64,000 nt of DNA, from contig NZ_BBLT01000001.1 of the NCBI RefSeq assembly GCF_000775915.1, positions 806,001-870,000 of the forward strand. The letters run 5' to 3'. Source of the DNA: Sporocytophaga myxococcoides (GTDB lineage Bacteria > Bacteroidota > Bacteroidia > Cytophagales > Cytophagaceae). The position numbers and the translations under genes were made by a program. Of this stretch, positions 45,242 to 53,458 are shown piece after piece. Positions within the stretch are counted from its first letter, which is position 1; every line of letters begins with the position of its first letter. The notes beneath the pieces are model-generated. The model saw only the letters and a list, made by a program, of their open reading frames with translations. It did no database searches and was not told where the DNA came from.

Positions 45242-46333
45242 ATGATAGAAATTTATATAAAAGATTTACTCTATACCTATGATTGCGTGGTGATACCCGG
45301 ATTCGGAGGGTTTATTACAAACTACTCTTCGGCCGATATTCATCCCGTTAGTAATAAGTTTATACCACCTGTTAAAAAAATTGCGTTTAACGGGCAACTA
45401 ATCAATAATGATGGCGTATTGATAGGCTATGTGGCGGAAATTGAGGGAGTTGATAGGAAGCTTGCAAATCAAATGGTTGAAACCTTTGTAAGCAACCTTA
45501 AAGAAAATCTGAAAAGGTATAATCAATATTTTTTTAAAGGCATAGGAGGTTTCTTCTATAATGCAGATGGTTTATTAGAGTTTGAGCCGGAGAATAAAAT
45601 AAATTACCTGGATGATAGTTTTGGATTATCTGAATTATATTTCAAACCAATAGATAGAGATTCTAATATGGCAAAAGTACCAACCAGAGGCCTTAGACCT
45701 CCGGTAAAAAAAGCGGCAGAAAAACCAGAGCCTGTTACGCTGGATGAGAATGGAAATCCGGTAGTAAAAGAAAAAAACAAAGGAGTTAAAGTTATTTTAG
45801 TATTACTTCCAATTCTTGTTTTGGGAATTGCAGGTGCATTTTTATATAACCAGAAAAATAACAGTCTGAGCAGCATTTTCCCATTTGACCTACTCAATAA
45901 AACTGAAGCTCCTGTAGCAGAGAAAATTGAACCACTGGTAAAAGATGAAGTTGTTGCCGAAGTAACAGAAGCGACAGAGGAAGTAGCACCTGTTAATACT
46001 GAAGCTTATCAGCCAGAGCATAACAACATTGAATTAAGTACAGATATCTCTTCTTCAGCAAAAGCTGCAGAGCCTGTCAAAACACCTGCAATATCTGAAA
46101 AGTCTGGGCGTTTCTTCATTATTGTAGGGTCTTTTGCAAAAAGAGACAATGCCTACAGACTTAAAAAGAAATTTGATAAAGAAGGTATAGATGCTACTTT
46201 AATTAAACCATCTAAAACTAACAAATTTTACAAAGTTTCTGTTGCAGACTTCTCTGATAAAGAGGAAGCTAAAAGCAAACTGGAAGATTATAAATCAAAA
46301 TACGGAAGCTCAACCTGGGTGATGACTTTTTAA
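45242..46333 (+). CDS. HU-CCDC81 and SPOR domain membrane protein
   Basis: A 363-residue inner-membrane protein. Residues about 1-130 form an HU-CCDC81 pair of domains (YIKDLLYTYDCVVIPGFGGF, FFKGIGGFFYNADGLLEFEP), a specialised IHF/HU fold. One membrane helix lies at about 182-203 (VILVLLPILVLGIAGAFLY), followed by a periplasmic acidic linker. The C-terminal SPOR domain (about 288-363, GRFFIIVGSFAKRDNAYRLK) is a fold known to bind denuded peptidoglycan. The N-terminus would be cytoplasmic. I placed the start at ATG 45242; a TTG two codons earlier overlaps the previous stop. It could tie the septal or lateral wall to a cytoplasmic partner and to the neighbouring envelope proteins (inferred). 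Confidence 0.88.
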   Translation: MIEIYIKDLLYTYDCVVIPGFGGFITNYSSADIHPVSNKFIPPVKKIAFNGQLINNDGVLIGYVAEIEGVDRKLANQMVETFVSNLKENLKRYNQYFFKGIGGFFYNADGLLEFEPENKINYLDDSFGLSELYFKPIDRDSNMAKVPTRGLRPPVKKAAEKPEPVTLDENGNPVVKEKNKGVKVILVLLPILVLGIAGAFLYNQKNNSLSSIFPFDLLNKTEAPVAEKIEPLVKDEVVAEVTEATEEVAPVNTEAYQPEHNNIELSTDISSSAKAAEPVKTPAISEKSGRFFIIVGSFAKRDNAYRLKKKFDKEGIDATLIKPSKTNKFYKVSVADFSDKEEAKSKLEDYKSKYGSSTWVMTF

Positions 46334-46417
46334 TTGCCCTGATTAAAAAATCAAATCAGTTTGAACTATTATTGAAGTAAGAAACTTAGTAGTGAACTTG
46401 AATTTGGAATAGAACGA

Positions 46418-47320
46418 ATGACTAATCAGGAAAAACAGGATATAAAAAACGAAAGAATAGGGGCAATGACTTCCGTTGGAATTCATTGCCTTCTTGCTAT
46501 TTGTCTCTTTTTTCTTTTAGCCTGGGACAAGCCAGATCCCCTTATGGACGGAGATGGTGGAAACAGAAAAGGCGGAGTGGTTCTTAATTTTGGTATTGAT
46601 CCGGCTGGATATGGTGATCTTCAGAATACTGGTCCTGTTGGAGATTCCGAAAATGATGATCCTGCACCCGGTGAACCGGCTCCCAATGAAATGGAATATA
46701 TAGAAGAACCAGTTGTTGAAGAGATACTTGAAAGTACAAAAGGAGAAATTGTAACTGGTACTGAAGAAAGTGCTTATCAGTTGGAAGAGAAGAAGGAAGA
46801 GGCCAAAAAGAAAGTAGAAAAGAAAGATTTAGAGATCAAGGAACAAAAGAAAGAGCCTAAAAAGGAACAGACTGTCACTACTCAGGCCCTCTTCCCTGAA
46901 AAATCAGGTGCAGGAGGAACTTCGGGTACAAGTCAATCCGGATCCAATAATAATGGTGATAGAAAGGGTAAAGTTGGTGATCAGGGAGATCCTAATGGCT
47001 CTATAAATTCAAATGCTCTATATGGTACTCCAGGCGATGGAGGACCAGGGCCCAGACTGGAACTTACAGGCTGGAATCTGGCATTCAGACCTGAAAAAGA
47101 TCAAACAAATGAAAACGGAAAGATCGTTTTTAACATAGAAGTTGATGAAGAAGGTGAGCTGACGAGAATTACAGTTCTTGAAAAAACAGTTAGCCCTTCA
47201 CTGGTAAAATATTATCAGGATGAAATAGAAAGAAAATGGAGTGTGGAGCGGACTAGAGATAATGTAAAACCACCACCAAGAGCTTCAGGAAAATACACCA
47301 TTATAGTGCGGTCGAGATAA
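46418..47320 (+). CDS. TonB-like energy transducer protein
   Basis: A 300-residue single-span inner-membrane protein. The N-terminal charged segment and helix (TSVGIHCLLAICLFFLLAW, residues about 17-36) are followed by a long low-complexity periplasmic stretch. That stretch is rich in E/K/P (EEKKEEAKKKVEKKDLEIKE) and then G/S/N. The C-terminal domain (about 220-300) has the TonB/TolA-like pattern NGKIVFNIEVDEEGELTRIT. No exbB or exbD gene lies next to it, although in this phylum an ExbB-ExbD-TonB-FolC order is common as I recall it. It follows the HU/SPOR gene after 84 nt and precedes folC by one base. Confidence 0.78.
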   Translation: MTNQEKQDIKNERIGAMTSVGIHCLLAICLFFLLAWDKPDPLMDGDGGNRKGGVVLNFGIDPAGYGDLQNTGPVGDSENDDPAPGEPAPNEMEYIEEPVVEEILESTKGEIVTGTEESAYQLEEKKEEAKKKVEKKDLEIKEQKKEPKKEQTVTTQALFPEKSGAGGTSGTSQSGSNNNGDRKGKVGDQGDPNGSINSNALYGTPGDGGPGPRLELTGWNLAFRPEKDQTNENGKIVFNIEVDEEGELTRITVLEKTVSPSLVKYYQDEIERKWSVERTRDNVKPPPRASGKYTIIVRSR

Positions 47321-47321
47321 A

Positions 47322-48617
47322 GTGAATTCATTTCAGGAAACAGTAAAATATTTATATGAGAGCCTGCCTATGTTTGAAAAGGTGGGCTCCTCTGCTTTAA
47401 AGAGTGGCCTTGACAATATAAGCGCACTTTGCGAAGCCCTCGATAATCCTCAAAAAAGCTTTCCTTCCATTCATATTGCCGGAACAAATGGGAAAGGAAG
47501 CTCATCTCATTTTCTTGCGGCTATATTGCAGGCTGCGGGATATAGAGTGGGGCTTTTTACTTCTCCCCATCTGAAAAGTTTTGCAGAGCGAATTAAAGTT
47601 AACGGAGAAAATATTCCCGAAGAGATTGTAGTAAACTTTGTGCAAAATCATAAAGTACTTTTTGAAAAGTTAAATCCCTCATTTTTTGAAATGACTACCA
47701 TTCTGGGATTTGATTATTTCAAATCACAGAAGGTTGACATTGCTATTATTGAAACCGGACTTGGTGGCAGGTTGGATTCAACCAATATTATACAACCTCT
47801 TGTATCACTCATTACCAATATCAGCCTCGACCATCAGAATATTCTCGGTGATACATTAGCTAAGATTGCAGGAGAAAAAGCAGGGATCATTAAACAAGGT
47901 GTTCCTGTGGTTTTAAGTGAAATGCAGGAATCTATTGCAGAGGTGTTTATTCAGGCTGCTGAAGCCAAAAAGTCTACCATTACTTTTGCATCATCTGAAT
48001 TCAGTCTGATTAATAAAAGGCTTGAGAACGGATATCTGATATCAGATGTATTTCACAATGGCTCATTGAAATACAAAGATTTGAAATCAGGTCTTCCAGG
48101 TTTATATCAACTGAAAAATCTTGCGGGTGTCCTGGAAACAACAAATGTTTTAAATCAAAAGGGATTTAAAATTGATGAAACAGCTATCCGCAAAGGAATT
48201 GAAGACGTTGTGGGGCTGACTGGTTTAAAGGGGCGCTGGCAGGTGTTGGAAACTGATCCTATGGTGGTTTGTGACACAGGTCATAATGAGGCAGGAATAA
48301 TGGAGGTTTTGAACCAGCTTAAATGTTATTCTTATAAAAGACTTTTTATGGTATTTGGCGTGGTAAAGGATAAGGATGTTTCAAAAATCCTTGCGCTTTT
48401 GCCAAAAGAGGCAATATATTATTTTTGCATGCCGAAGATTCCCCGCGCTCTTGATGCAGAAGTTTTATATCAGAAAGCTGAACAATATGGCTTGAAAGGT
48501 GAGGTTGAGAAAGATGTCAATTGCGCGCTTCAAAAGGCGAAGGCTGCAGCATCACAAGATGATTTTATATTTATAGGAGGTAGTACATTTGTAGTATCGG
48601 AGTTAGATAATTTATAG
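47322..48617 (+). CDS. folC: Bifunctional folylpolyglutamate/dihydrofolate synthase
   Basis: Adds glutamate to dihydropteroate and to reduced folates using ATP. The 431 residues show the P-loop IHIAGTNGKGSSSHFLAAIL near residue 50, the second mur-ligase motif AIIETGLGGRLDSTN, and the segment ITNISLDHQNILGDTLAKIA. The C-terminal domain has CDTGHNEAGIMEVLNQL, which matches the D.AHNP-type motif with a Gly substitution. The start is GTG at 47322, one base after the stop of the TonB-like gene, so translation is probably coupled to it. Confidence 0.93.
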   Translation: MNSFQETVKYLYESLPMFEKVGSSALKSGLDNISALCEALDNPQKSFPSIHIAGTNGKGSSSHFLAAILQAAGYRVGLFTSPHLKSFAERIKVNGENIPEEIVVNFVQNHKVLFEKLNPSFFEMTTILGFDYFKSQKVDIAIIETGLGGRLDSTNIIQPLVSLITNISLDHQNILGDTLAKIAGEKAGIIKQGVPVVLSEMQESIAEVFIQAAEAKKSTITFASSEFSLINKRLENGYLISDVFHNGSLKYKDLKSGLPGLYQLKNLAGVLETTNVLNQKGFKIDETAIRKGIEDVVGLTGLKGRWQVLETDPMVVCDTGHNEAGIMEVLNQLKCYSYKRLFMVFGVVKDKDVSKILALLPKEAIYYFCMPKIPRALDAEVLYQKAEQYGLKGEVEKDVNCALQKAKAAASQDDFIFIGGSTFVVSELDNL

Positions 48618-48637
48618 TTAGTAGTACTTATTAGAAA

Positions 48638-49297
48638 ATGGGAAAGAATAAATTAAAAAGGTTTGCCGTAAATGCTCAAAGAAGGAATGTAGTAGAGCCA
48701 GGTAAGGAAATATTTGAGAAGATTAAAGGTAATTGGAATAACTTTTTTGATAACAAAAATGAAATAATACTTGAATTAGGTTGCGGAAGAGGGGAATATA
48801 CCACTGGATTAGCATCACTTTTTCCTCAGAAAAACTATATAGGTGTTGATATAAAAGGCGCCAGAATCTGGAAAGGAAGTTGTGTTGCAGAAGAAAATAA
48901 TCTAACCAATGCTGCATTTCTGAGAATAAGGATGTATGAGCTGGAGAATTTCTTTGCAGAGGGAGAAGCCAATGAAATCTGGATTACTTTTCCTGACCCA
49001 AGACCTGTTGATAAGCATGAGAAGCACAGATTGACCTATCCGAGATATATAGATAGTTATCTGAAAATTTTAAAACCAGGAGGGATACTTCATTTAAAAA
49101 CAGATAACCTTCAATTGCATGAATATACTTTGTCGGTAATGGAAAATTATAAAGATCGGATAAAATCGATTGTTCATACAGAGGATCTTTATAATTCCCC
49201 AATGCTCTCTGATCATTATGGCATTCAAACAACTTATGAACGCAGATTCTTAATGGAGAATGCGCTCATCAATTACTTGAAAGTAGAGTTCAACTGA
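48638..49297 (+). CDS. trmB: tRNA (guanine46-N7)-methyltransferase
   Basis: Methylates G46 in the tRNA variable loop. The 219 residues contain the SAM motif ILELGCGRGEYTTGLASLFP, then YIGVDIKGARIWKG and the family-specific WITFPDPRPVDKHEKHRLTY. ILKPGGILHLKTDN follows, and the C-terminus has the conserved TTYERRFL. It starts 20 nt after folC. Its 3' end overlaps the convergent kinase gene by 25 nt. Confidence 0.95.
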   Translation: MGKNKLKRFAVNAQRRNVVEPGKEIFEKIKGNWNNFFDNKNEIILELGCGRGEYTTGLASLFPQKNYIGVDIKGARIWKGSCVAEENNLTNAAFLRIRMYELENFFAEGEANEIWITFPDPRPVDKHEKHRLTYPRYIDSYLKILKPGGILHLKTDNLQLHEYTLSVMENYKDRIKSIVHTEDLYNSPMLSDHYGIQTTYERRFLMENALINYLKVEFN

Positions 49298-50259
49298 TCG
49301 GGTTGACCTCTTTTTTCCACAGTATTGACCCAATTATAAAGCATATTGACATCTTCAAGCTTGCAAAGCTCTGTACCAGGATTCATTGTTGCAGCAGTTC
49401 CACAGGCAATTCCGTACTTTAGAGCATCCAGATGATCCCATCCTCTTGAAAGAGAAAGAACTATCCCTGCTACCATACTGTCTCCGGCTCCCACCGTACT
49501 TTTTTTAGCAGCAGATGGAGCCGATATATGATTTACTCCCTCTTTCGATGCAATGAATGCTCCGAAAGCACCAAGCGAAACCACCATAATTTCTATCTTG
49601 TGTTTTTTGATGATTTCAAGAGCAGCTTCTTCCTGTTGATTAATGGTTTTTAATTCCGAGCCGATCAGTTCGCTAAGTTCCTTGACATTAGGTTTTAATA
49701 GGTAAATACCTTCGTTGATTGCTTCTTTCAGAGCATCCCCGGAAGTATCAAGAACCAGCTTTGCATTTTTTCGCTTGCCTATTTTAGCCAGTCTCGCATA
49801 GAAGTCAGATGGAACACCAGGAGGCATGCTGCCACTGGCAACGAGATAATCAATTTTTTCTGCATGACTATCGATTTCATTAAGGCAGTTCATCCATTCT
49901 GCCTCAGAAAGAGGAGCACCTGGCATTCCAAATCTGTATTGTCGGTTAGTAGTTGTCTCCACAACAATGAAATTTTCCCTGCTCCAATGCTCAACTTCAA
50001 TGGGATATTGACTGATCCCTTCTTGATTTAAAAGCTGATTTAACAGCTCTCCGGTTGGTCCTCCTTTAGGATAAACTGCAATAGAATCACCACCGAGTTT
50101 TTTAATTGCTCTGGATACATTAATTCCACCGCCTCCTGGCTCATGAACTGGTTCTGAACACCTTAGTTTGTGCTCTGCATATACATGATCTACAGTGCAG
50201 CTTTTGTCAATGGTAGGAGAAAGTGTAAGCGTAAAAATAGTTTTCATCTTGTCAGTCAT
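49273..50259 (-). CDS. 1-phosphofructokinase/PfkB-family sugar kinase
   Basis: A 328-residue ribokinase-fold kinase of the fructose-1-phosphate/tagatose-6-phosphate/6-phosphofructokinase-2 group. The N-terminal LSPTIDKSC and PGGGGINVSRAIKKLGGDS are typical of hexose-phosphate kinases in this group, and the C-terminal TVGAGDSMVAGIVLSLSRG holds the catalytic Asp and anion hole. The exact substrate (fructose 6-phosphate versus fructose 1-phosphate) cannot be decided. The gene overlaps the TrpF-like gene upstream by 8 nt, and its 3' end overlaps trmB on the other strand. A second ATG at 50247 is an equally good start. Confidence 0.88.
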   Translation of the reverse strand: MTDKMKTIFTLTLSPTIDKSCTVDHVYAEHKLRCSEPVHEPGGGGINVSRAIKKLGGDSIAVYPKGGPTGELLNQLLNQEGISQYPIEVEHWSRENFIVVETTTNRQYRFGMPGAPLSEAEWMNCLNEIDSHAEKIDYLVASGSMPPGVPSDFYARLAKIGKRKNAKLVLDTSGDALKEAINEGIYLLKPNVKELSELIGSELKTINQQEEAALEIIKKHKIEIMVVSLGAFGAFIASKEGVNHISAPSAAKKSTVGAGDSMVAGIVLSLSRGWDHLDALKYGIACGTAATMNPGTELCKLEDVNMLYNWVNTVEKRGQPDQLNSTFK

Positions 50260-50872
50260 TTACTTCCAGTTCTTCTAATATGTCAGATAACTCGGAGAAA
50301 TCTTTAAGTCCGGGTTTTATTTCTTCCCCACCTTTGAGTGCGATCCCAGAAGGGTTAATTGTGTCAATAATAAGTGGTAAAGCAGATTGCTGAATACCAA
50401 ATCCTAAAATGACTTGAAATTTTTTGCAAATATCCTCAAGTATCCCCTTCAAATCATTTAACTCCGGTTCTGTATTATTTTCTAACAGGAAATAAGCAAC
50501 CTTGTTTTCATATTTTTTTAATACTTCAATCGTCTCCGAAGGCTTTTCATTATTGAAGTCAACTTTTAGTATTACAGGTTTTTTGAGTCCTGGTAAAAAT
50601 TCGGGATGTATTAAATGGTTGAGTTGAATATAGTCAAGGTTCAGTTGCTCAGCCAGGTAATTCATGTTATAAATATTATCCCCTGAAAATTCTCCAACTA
50701 CCTTAACCCCTGAAATCCAGTTTACTATTTCTCTAATAGAGCTTAATTCTATAAATTTAGGATGGTTTTCATCCAGTGGAAATCCTACTAATTCAACCCC
50801 CATGCCAGCACAGTAGCGTGCATCACTCAGGTTATTTACTTCACTTACCTTTACTAGTGTTTTTAATGCCAT
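50252..50872 (-). CDS. Divergent TrpF-like (phosphoribosylanthranilate isomerase-like) barrel protein lacking catalytic residues
   Basis: A 206-residue (beta/alpha)8 barrel related to TrpF by its overall pattern: LVKVSEVNNLSDARYCAGMG fits the first strand and helix, VELVGFPLD strand 2, LDYIQLN strand 4, and GIALKGGEEIKPGLKD the final phosphate loop. By alignment from memory to the Thermotoga enzyme, the catalytic Cys of KICG is Ser10, the catalytic Asp of LLD is Glu (FLLENN), and the GGSGK loop that follows is missing. No other trp gene is nearby. It is therefore unlikely to be an ordinary TrpF; it may have a new activity or bind a sugar phosphate, perhaps linked to the overlapping kinase gene. 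Annotation pipelines may call it trpF. Confidence 0.65.
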   Translation of the reverse strand: MALKTLVKVSEVNNLSDARYCAGMGVELVGFPLDENHPKFIELSSIREIVNWISGVKVVGEFSGDNIYNMNYLAEQLNLDYIQLNHLIHPEFLPGLKKPVILKVDFNNEKPSETIEVLKKYENKVAYFLLENNTEPELNDLKGILEDICKKFQVILGFGIQQSALPLIIDTINPSGIALKGGEEIKPGLKDFSELSDILEELEVND

Positions 50873-50955
50873 ATCCCAATTACCGTTAAATAGTTCAAAA
50901 ACAAATTAATTTAAAAATAAGTTAAAAGGCGAAAGTTTCAGGAACATTTTTTCGG

Positions 50956-50963
50956 TATCTTTG
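50956..50963 (+). promoter_or_regulatory. -7 element (TATCTTTG) for the thioredoxin gene
   Basis: Exact TAnnTTTG, 17 nt before the ATG at 50981, which would give a leader of about 11 nt. The -33 position has only TTT (50936-50938). Confidence 0.55.
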
Positions 50964-50980
50964 AACTCAAAAATTTAGTT

Positions 50981-51298
50981 ATGGCAGTTATAGCAGTAGA
51001 AGATTCTAATTTTGATGCAGAACTTGCAAAAAATCCTAAGGTGATTGTGAAGTTTTATGCGGATTGGTGCGGTTCATGTAAATTGTTTGCCCCGAAATAT
51101 AAGAGATTATCTAATGATGAGAGATATCCAGGGATTGTATTTCTGGAAGTTAATGCAGAAAATAACCCTGAAGCCAGGAAGAAAGCTAATGTTAATAACC
51201 TTCCTACTTTCGCCACATTCCAAAACGGAGTTTTAGTAGAAACTCTTTGCTCCAGTAAAGAAGAAGCTGTCGTTGAGGCGCTGGAGAAACTTCAATAG
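50981..51298 (+). CDS. Thioredoxin-family protein with CGSC active site
   Basis: A 105-residue cytoplasmic thioredoxin-fold protein. The active site FYADWCGSCKLFAPKYKRL has CGSC in place of the usual CGPC; Ser in this position usually alters redox potential and pKa. The cis-proline is present in NVNNLPTFATFQNG. It has no signal peptide. Its neighbour 44 nt downstream is a small acidic DUF6952-like protein; the pairing of the two is, as I recall, common in Bacteroidota. Likely role: reduction or peroxiredoxin support in the cytoplasm (inferred). Confidence 0.88.
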   Translation: MAVIAVEDSNFDAELAKNPKVIVKFYADWCGSCKLFAPKYKRLSNDERYPGIVFLEVNAENNPEARKKANVNNLPTFATFQNGVLVETLCSSKEEAVVEALEKLQ

Positions 51299-51342
51299 TA
51301 TTGGAATGCAGGTTTTTTAATTGGAAATAAAATAATACTTAA

Positions 51343-51585
51343 ATGAAAATACCTGCGATAAAATTACTTGTAGAAAATTATTTACCATCAGATCTAAAAC
51401 AGGCCGAGAATGACCTGATAGAGGGTGAAGGCCTGAAAATAGATGTGGAAGGGGAGGATGAAGGAGAGCAGTTGACGCATGTGATTGCGGCTCTTTGGAT
51501 TATGGAGGAAATGAATGCTAAAAATATTGAGTTTAAAGAAGCGTTAAGAGAATACACAAAAAAAGTAAGGGAGTCTATAAACTGA
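51343..51585 (+). CDS. Small acidic DUF6952-like protein
   Basis: An 80-residue acidic, mostly helical protein (start MKIPAIKLLVENYLPSDLKQ, then an acid-rich VEGEDEGEQLTHVIAALWIM). The N-terminal pattern resembles DUF6952, which I remember next to thioredoxin genes in this phylum; the match is from memory and not certain. It lacks cysteine, so it is not itself a redox protein. It follows the thioredoxin gene in the same direction and may be its partner or regulator. Confidence 0.65.
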   Translation: MKIPAIKLLVENYLPSDLKQAENDLIEGEGLKIDVEGEDEGEQLTHVIAALWIMEEMNAKNIEFKEALREYTKKVRESIN

Positions 51586-51663
51586 TTTTTTTCACTCAGA
51601 TTATCTTAAACATCTTAACCTTTGAGGTTACAGTTGAGATATTTCCCGGAATTAATTTAAATA

Positions 51664-52776
51664 ATGAGTACTAAAGGAAGAGTTTTGGTAGCTATGAGCG
51701 GCGGAATTGATAGTTCTGTTGCTGCTGTTATGCTTCATGAAGAAGGATATGAAGTGGTTGGTATGACTATGAAGACATGGGACTATGCGTCTTCCGGAGG
51801 TACTAAGAAAGAAACCGGATGCTGTAGTCTTGATTCTATTAATGATGCCAGAGATATTGCGGTTAAACTTGGTTTTCCTCATTATATCCTTGATATCAGG
51901 GAAGAGTTTGGTGATTATGTGATCAATCATTTTACTGACGAATACCTTGCCGGAAGAACCCCTAATCCCTGTGTATTGTGCAATACACACATCAAATGGG
52001 ATGCCTTATTAAGACGTGCAGATAAACTAGGATGTGAATTTATTGCAACTGGTCATTATGCGAATATCAGAAAGGAAAATGAGAGATATGTCATCTCTAA
52101 AGGCCTTGATGAAAATAAAGACCAGTCTTATGCGTTATGGGGAATATCTCAGGAAAGTCTGAGCAGAACAAAGTTTCCGCTTGGTCATCTCAAAAAGACT
52201 GAAATCAGAGCATTTGCTCAGGAAAGAGGATTTGTAGATTTGGTTAATAAATCTGAATCTTATGAAATCTGTTTTGTTCCTGACAACGATTACAGAGGCT
52301 TTCTGAAAAGGAGAATTCCAGGTTTGGAAGATTCTGTAAGAGGAGGTGAGTTTGTGCTCGAAGACGGCACAATTGTAGGAAAACATGAGGGCTATCCTTT
52401 TTATACAATTGGTCAGAGAAAAGGATTAGGGATAGCGCTAGGATATCCAGTATTTGTTTCTGAAATTCAAAAGGATAAAAATCGAGTAGTACTGTCATCA
52501 TTAGAAAAGCTGGCTAAAGATGGAATGATGGTGAAGAAGTTAAACATGCTTAAATATCCTGATCTAATAGGCAGAAAGCTAGAAACTGTAACAAAGGTCA
52601 GATATAACGATGGCGGTACTCCGGCACTTATAGAACAAATAGGTGATGAAATGAAAGTGTTGTTTCATCAAGGAGTAACAGCTATAGCACCTGGACAAGC
52701 AGCTGTTTTTTATGAAGGAAATGATGTGGTTGGCGGAGGATGGATTACATCAAGCTTTAGACAAAACAATGAATAA
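51664..52776 (+). CDS. mnmA: tRNA-specific 2-thiouridylase MnmA
   Basis: Thiolates U34 of tRNA-Lys, -Glu and -Gln using ATP and relayed sulfur. The 370 residues have the PP-loop AMSGGIDSSVAAVML near residue 11, the first active-site Cys in NPCVLCNTHIKW and the second in SYEICFVPDNDYRGFL. The C-terminal beta domain carries FYTIGQRKGLGIALGYPVFV. The start ATG at 51664 is the normal one. The last 8 nt overlap the downstream lipoprotein gene. Confidence 0.97.
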   Translation: MSTKGRVLVAMSGGIDSSVAAVMLHEEGYEVVGMTMKTWDYASSGGTKKETGCCSLDSINDARDIAVKLGFPHYILDIREEFGDYVINHFTDEYLAGRTPNPCVLCNTHIKWDALLRRADKLGCEFIATGHYANIRKENERYVISKGLDENKDQSYALWGISQESLSRTKFPLGHLKKTEIRAFAQERGFVDLVNKSESYEICFVPDNDYRGFLKRRIPGLEDSVRGGEFVLEDGTIVGKHEGYPFYTIGQRKGLGIALGYPVFVSEIQKDKNRVVLSSLEKLAKDGMMVKKLNMLKYPDLIGRKLETVTKVRYNDGGTPALIEQIGDEMKVLFHQGVTAIAPGQAAVFYEGNDVVGGGWITSSFRQNNE

Positions 52777-53458
52777 ATTTTTCTCTTTATTGCTCTTTTT
52801 TGTTGCATCTTTTTTAATCTCCGGATGCTCAGAGCAGCAGGAACCGGATGTGTCTGACTATCAGTATTTCCCAATTGAAAAGGGAATGTATGTTCTCTAT
52901 TCTGTAGATAAAAAAACTTACGGAGTGGGTGATTCTACTCATTCATTTTATTATCTCAAGGAAATAATCGGTGATACATTCAGAGCTGGTGGCGAACTAA
53001 AATACAGAGTGGAAAGATATACAAAAAACAGTCTCACAGATCCTTGGCCGGCGCAACCAGATTCAGTATGGAGTCAGTTCAACAGCAAGAGTAATGTTAC
53101 AAGAACGGAAAATAATATCAGGTTTATCAAGATGACCTTTCCTTTGGTAAATGATAAAACATGGGATGGGAATGCTGAAAATACTATGGGATCAGAGTAT
53201 TATAAAGTAAAGGATTTCAAACGTACTTTTTATGTTGATACAATTTATTTCCCTAATTCCGTAAAAATAATCCAGGCTGATAATCAGAACCTGATTGAAA
53301 AAAAATACAAGGTTGAATATTATGCAAAACATGTTGGCCTTATTCATAAAGAGAAAAGAATTTATGAGTATGACCAGTCTCCTTCTGCTATAGGGAAATA
53401 TATTATAAAAACTGGGGAAACCTATCTTCAGAAAATTTATGCTTACGGCAAAGAGTAA
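52769..53458 (+). CDS. Predicted lipoprotein of unknown function
   Basis: A 229-residue protein. I placed the start at ATG 52769, inside the mnmA stop region: it gives a standard signal peptide MNKFFSLLLFFVASFLISGC with a lipobox (L-I-S-G-C), whereas the longer frame from 52712 would put 19 extra residues before it. The mature domain begins QYFPIEKGMYVLYSVDKKTY and is beta-rich with many Tyr and Lys residues. I recognise no family. It sits between mnmA and the subtilase gene and overlaps both (8 and 20 nt), so all three may be one transcript, with lipoprotein and secreted protease acting outside. Confidence 0.8.
   Translation: MNKFFSLLLFFVASFLISGCSEQQEPDVSDYQYFPIEKGMYVLYSVDKKTYGVGDSTHSFYYLKEIIGDTFRAGGELKYRVERYTKNSLTDPWPAQPDSVWSQFNSKSNVTRTENNIRFIKMTFPLVNDKTWDGNAENTMGSEYYKVKDFKRTFYVDTIYFPNSVKIIQADNQNLIEKKYKVEYYAKHVGLIHKEKRIYEYDQSPSAIGKYIIKTGETYLQKIYAYGKE

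Noticed and set aside
52712-52768. Longer start of the lipoprotein gene inside mnmA
   Set aside because: The extra 19 residues are mnmA sequence in another frame and would hide the lipoprotein signal peptide.
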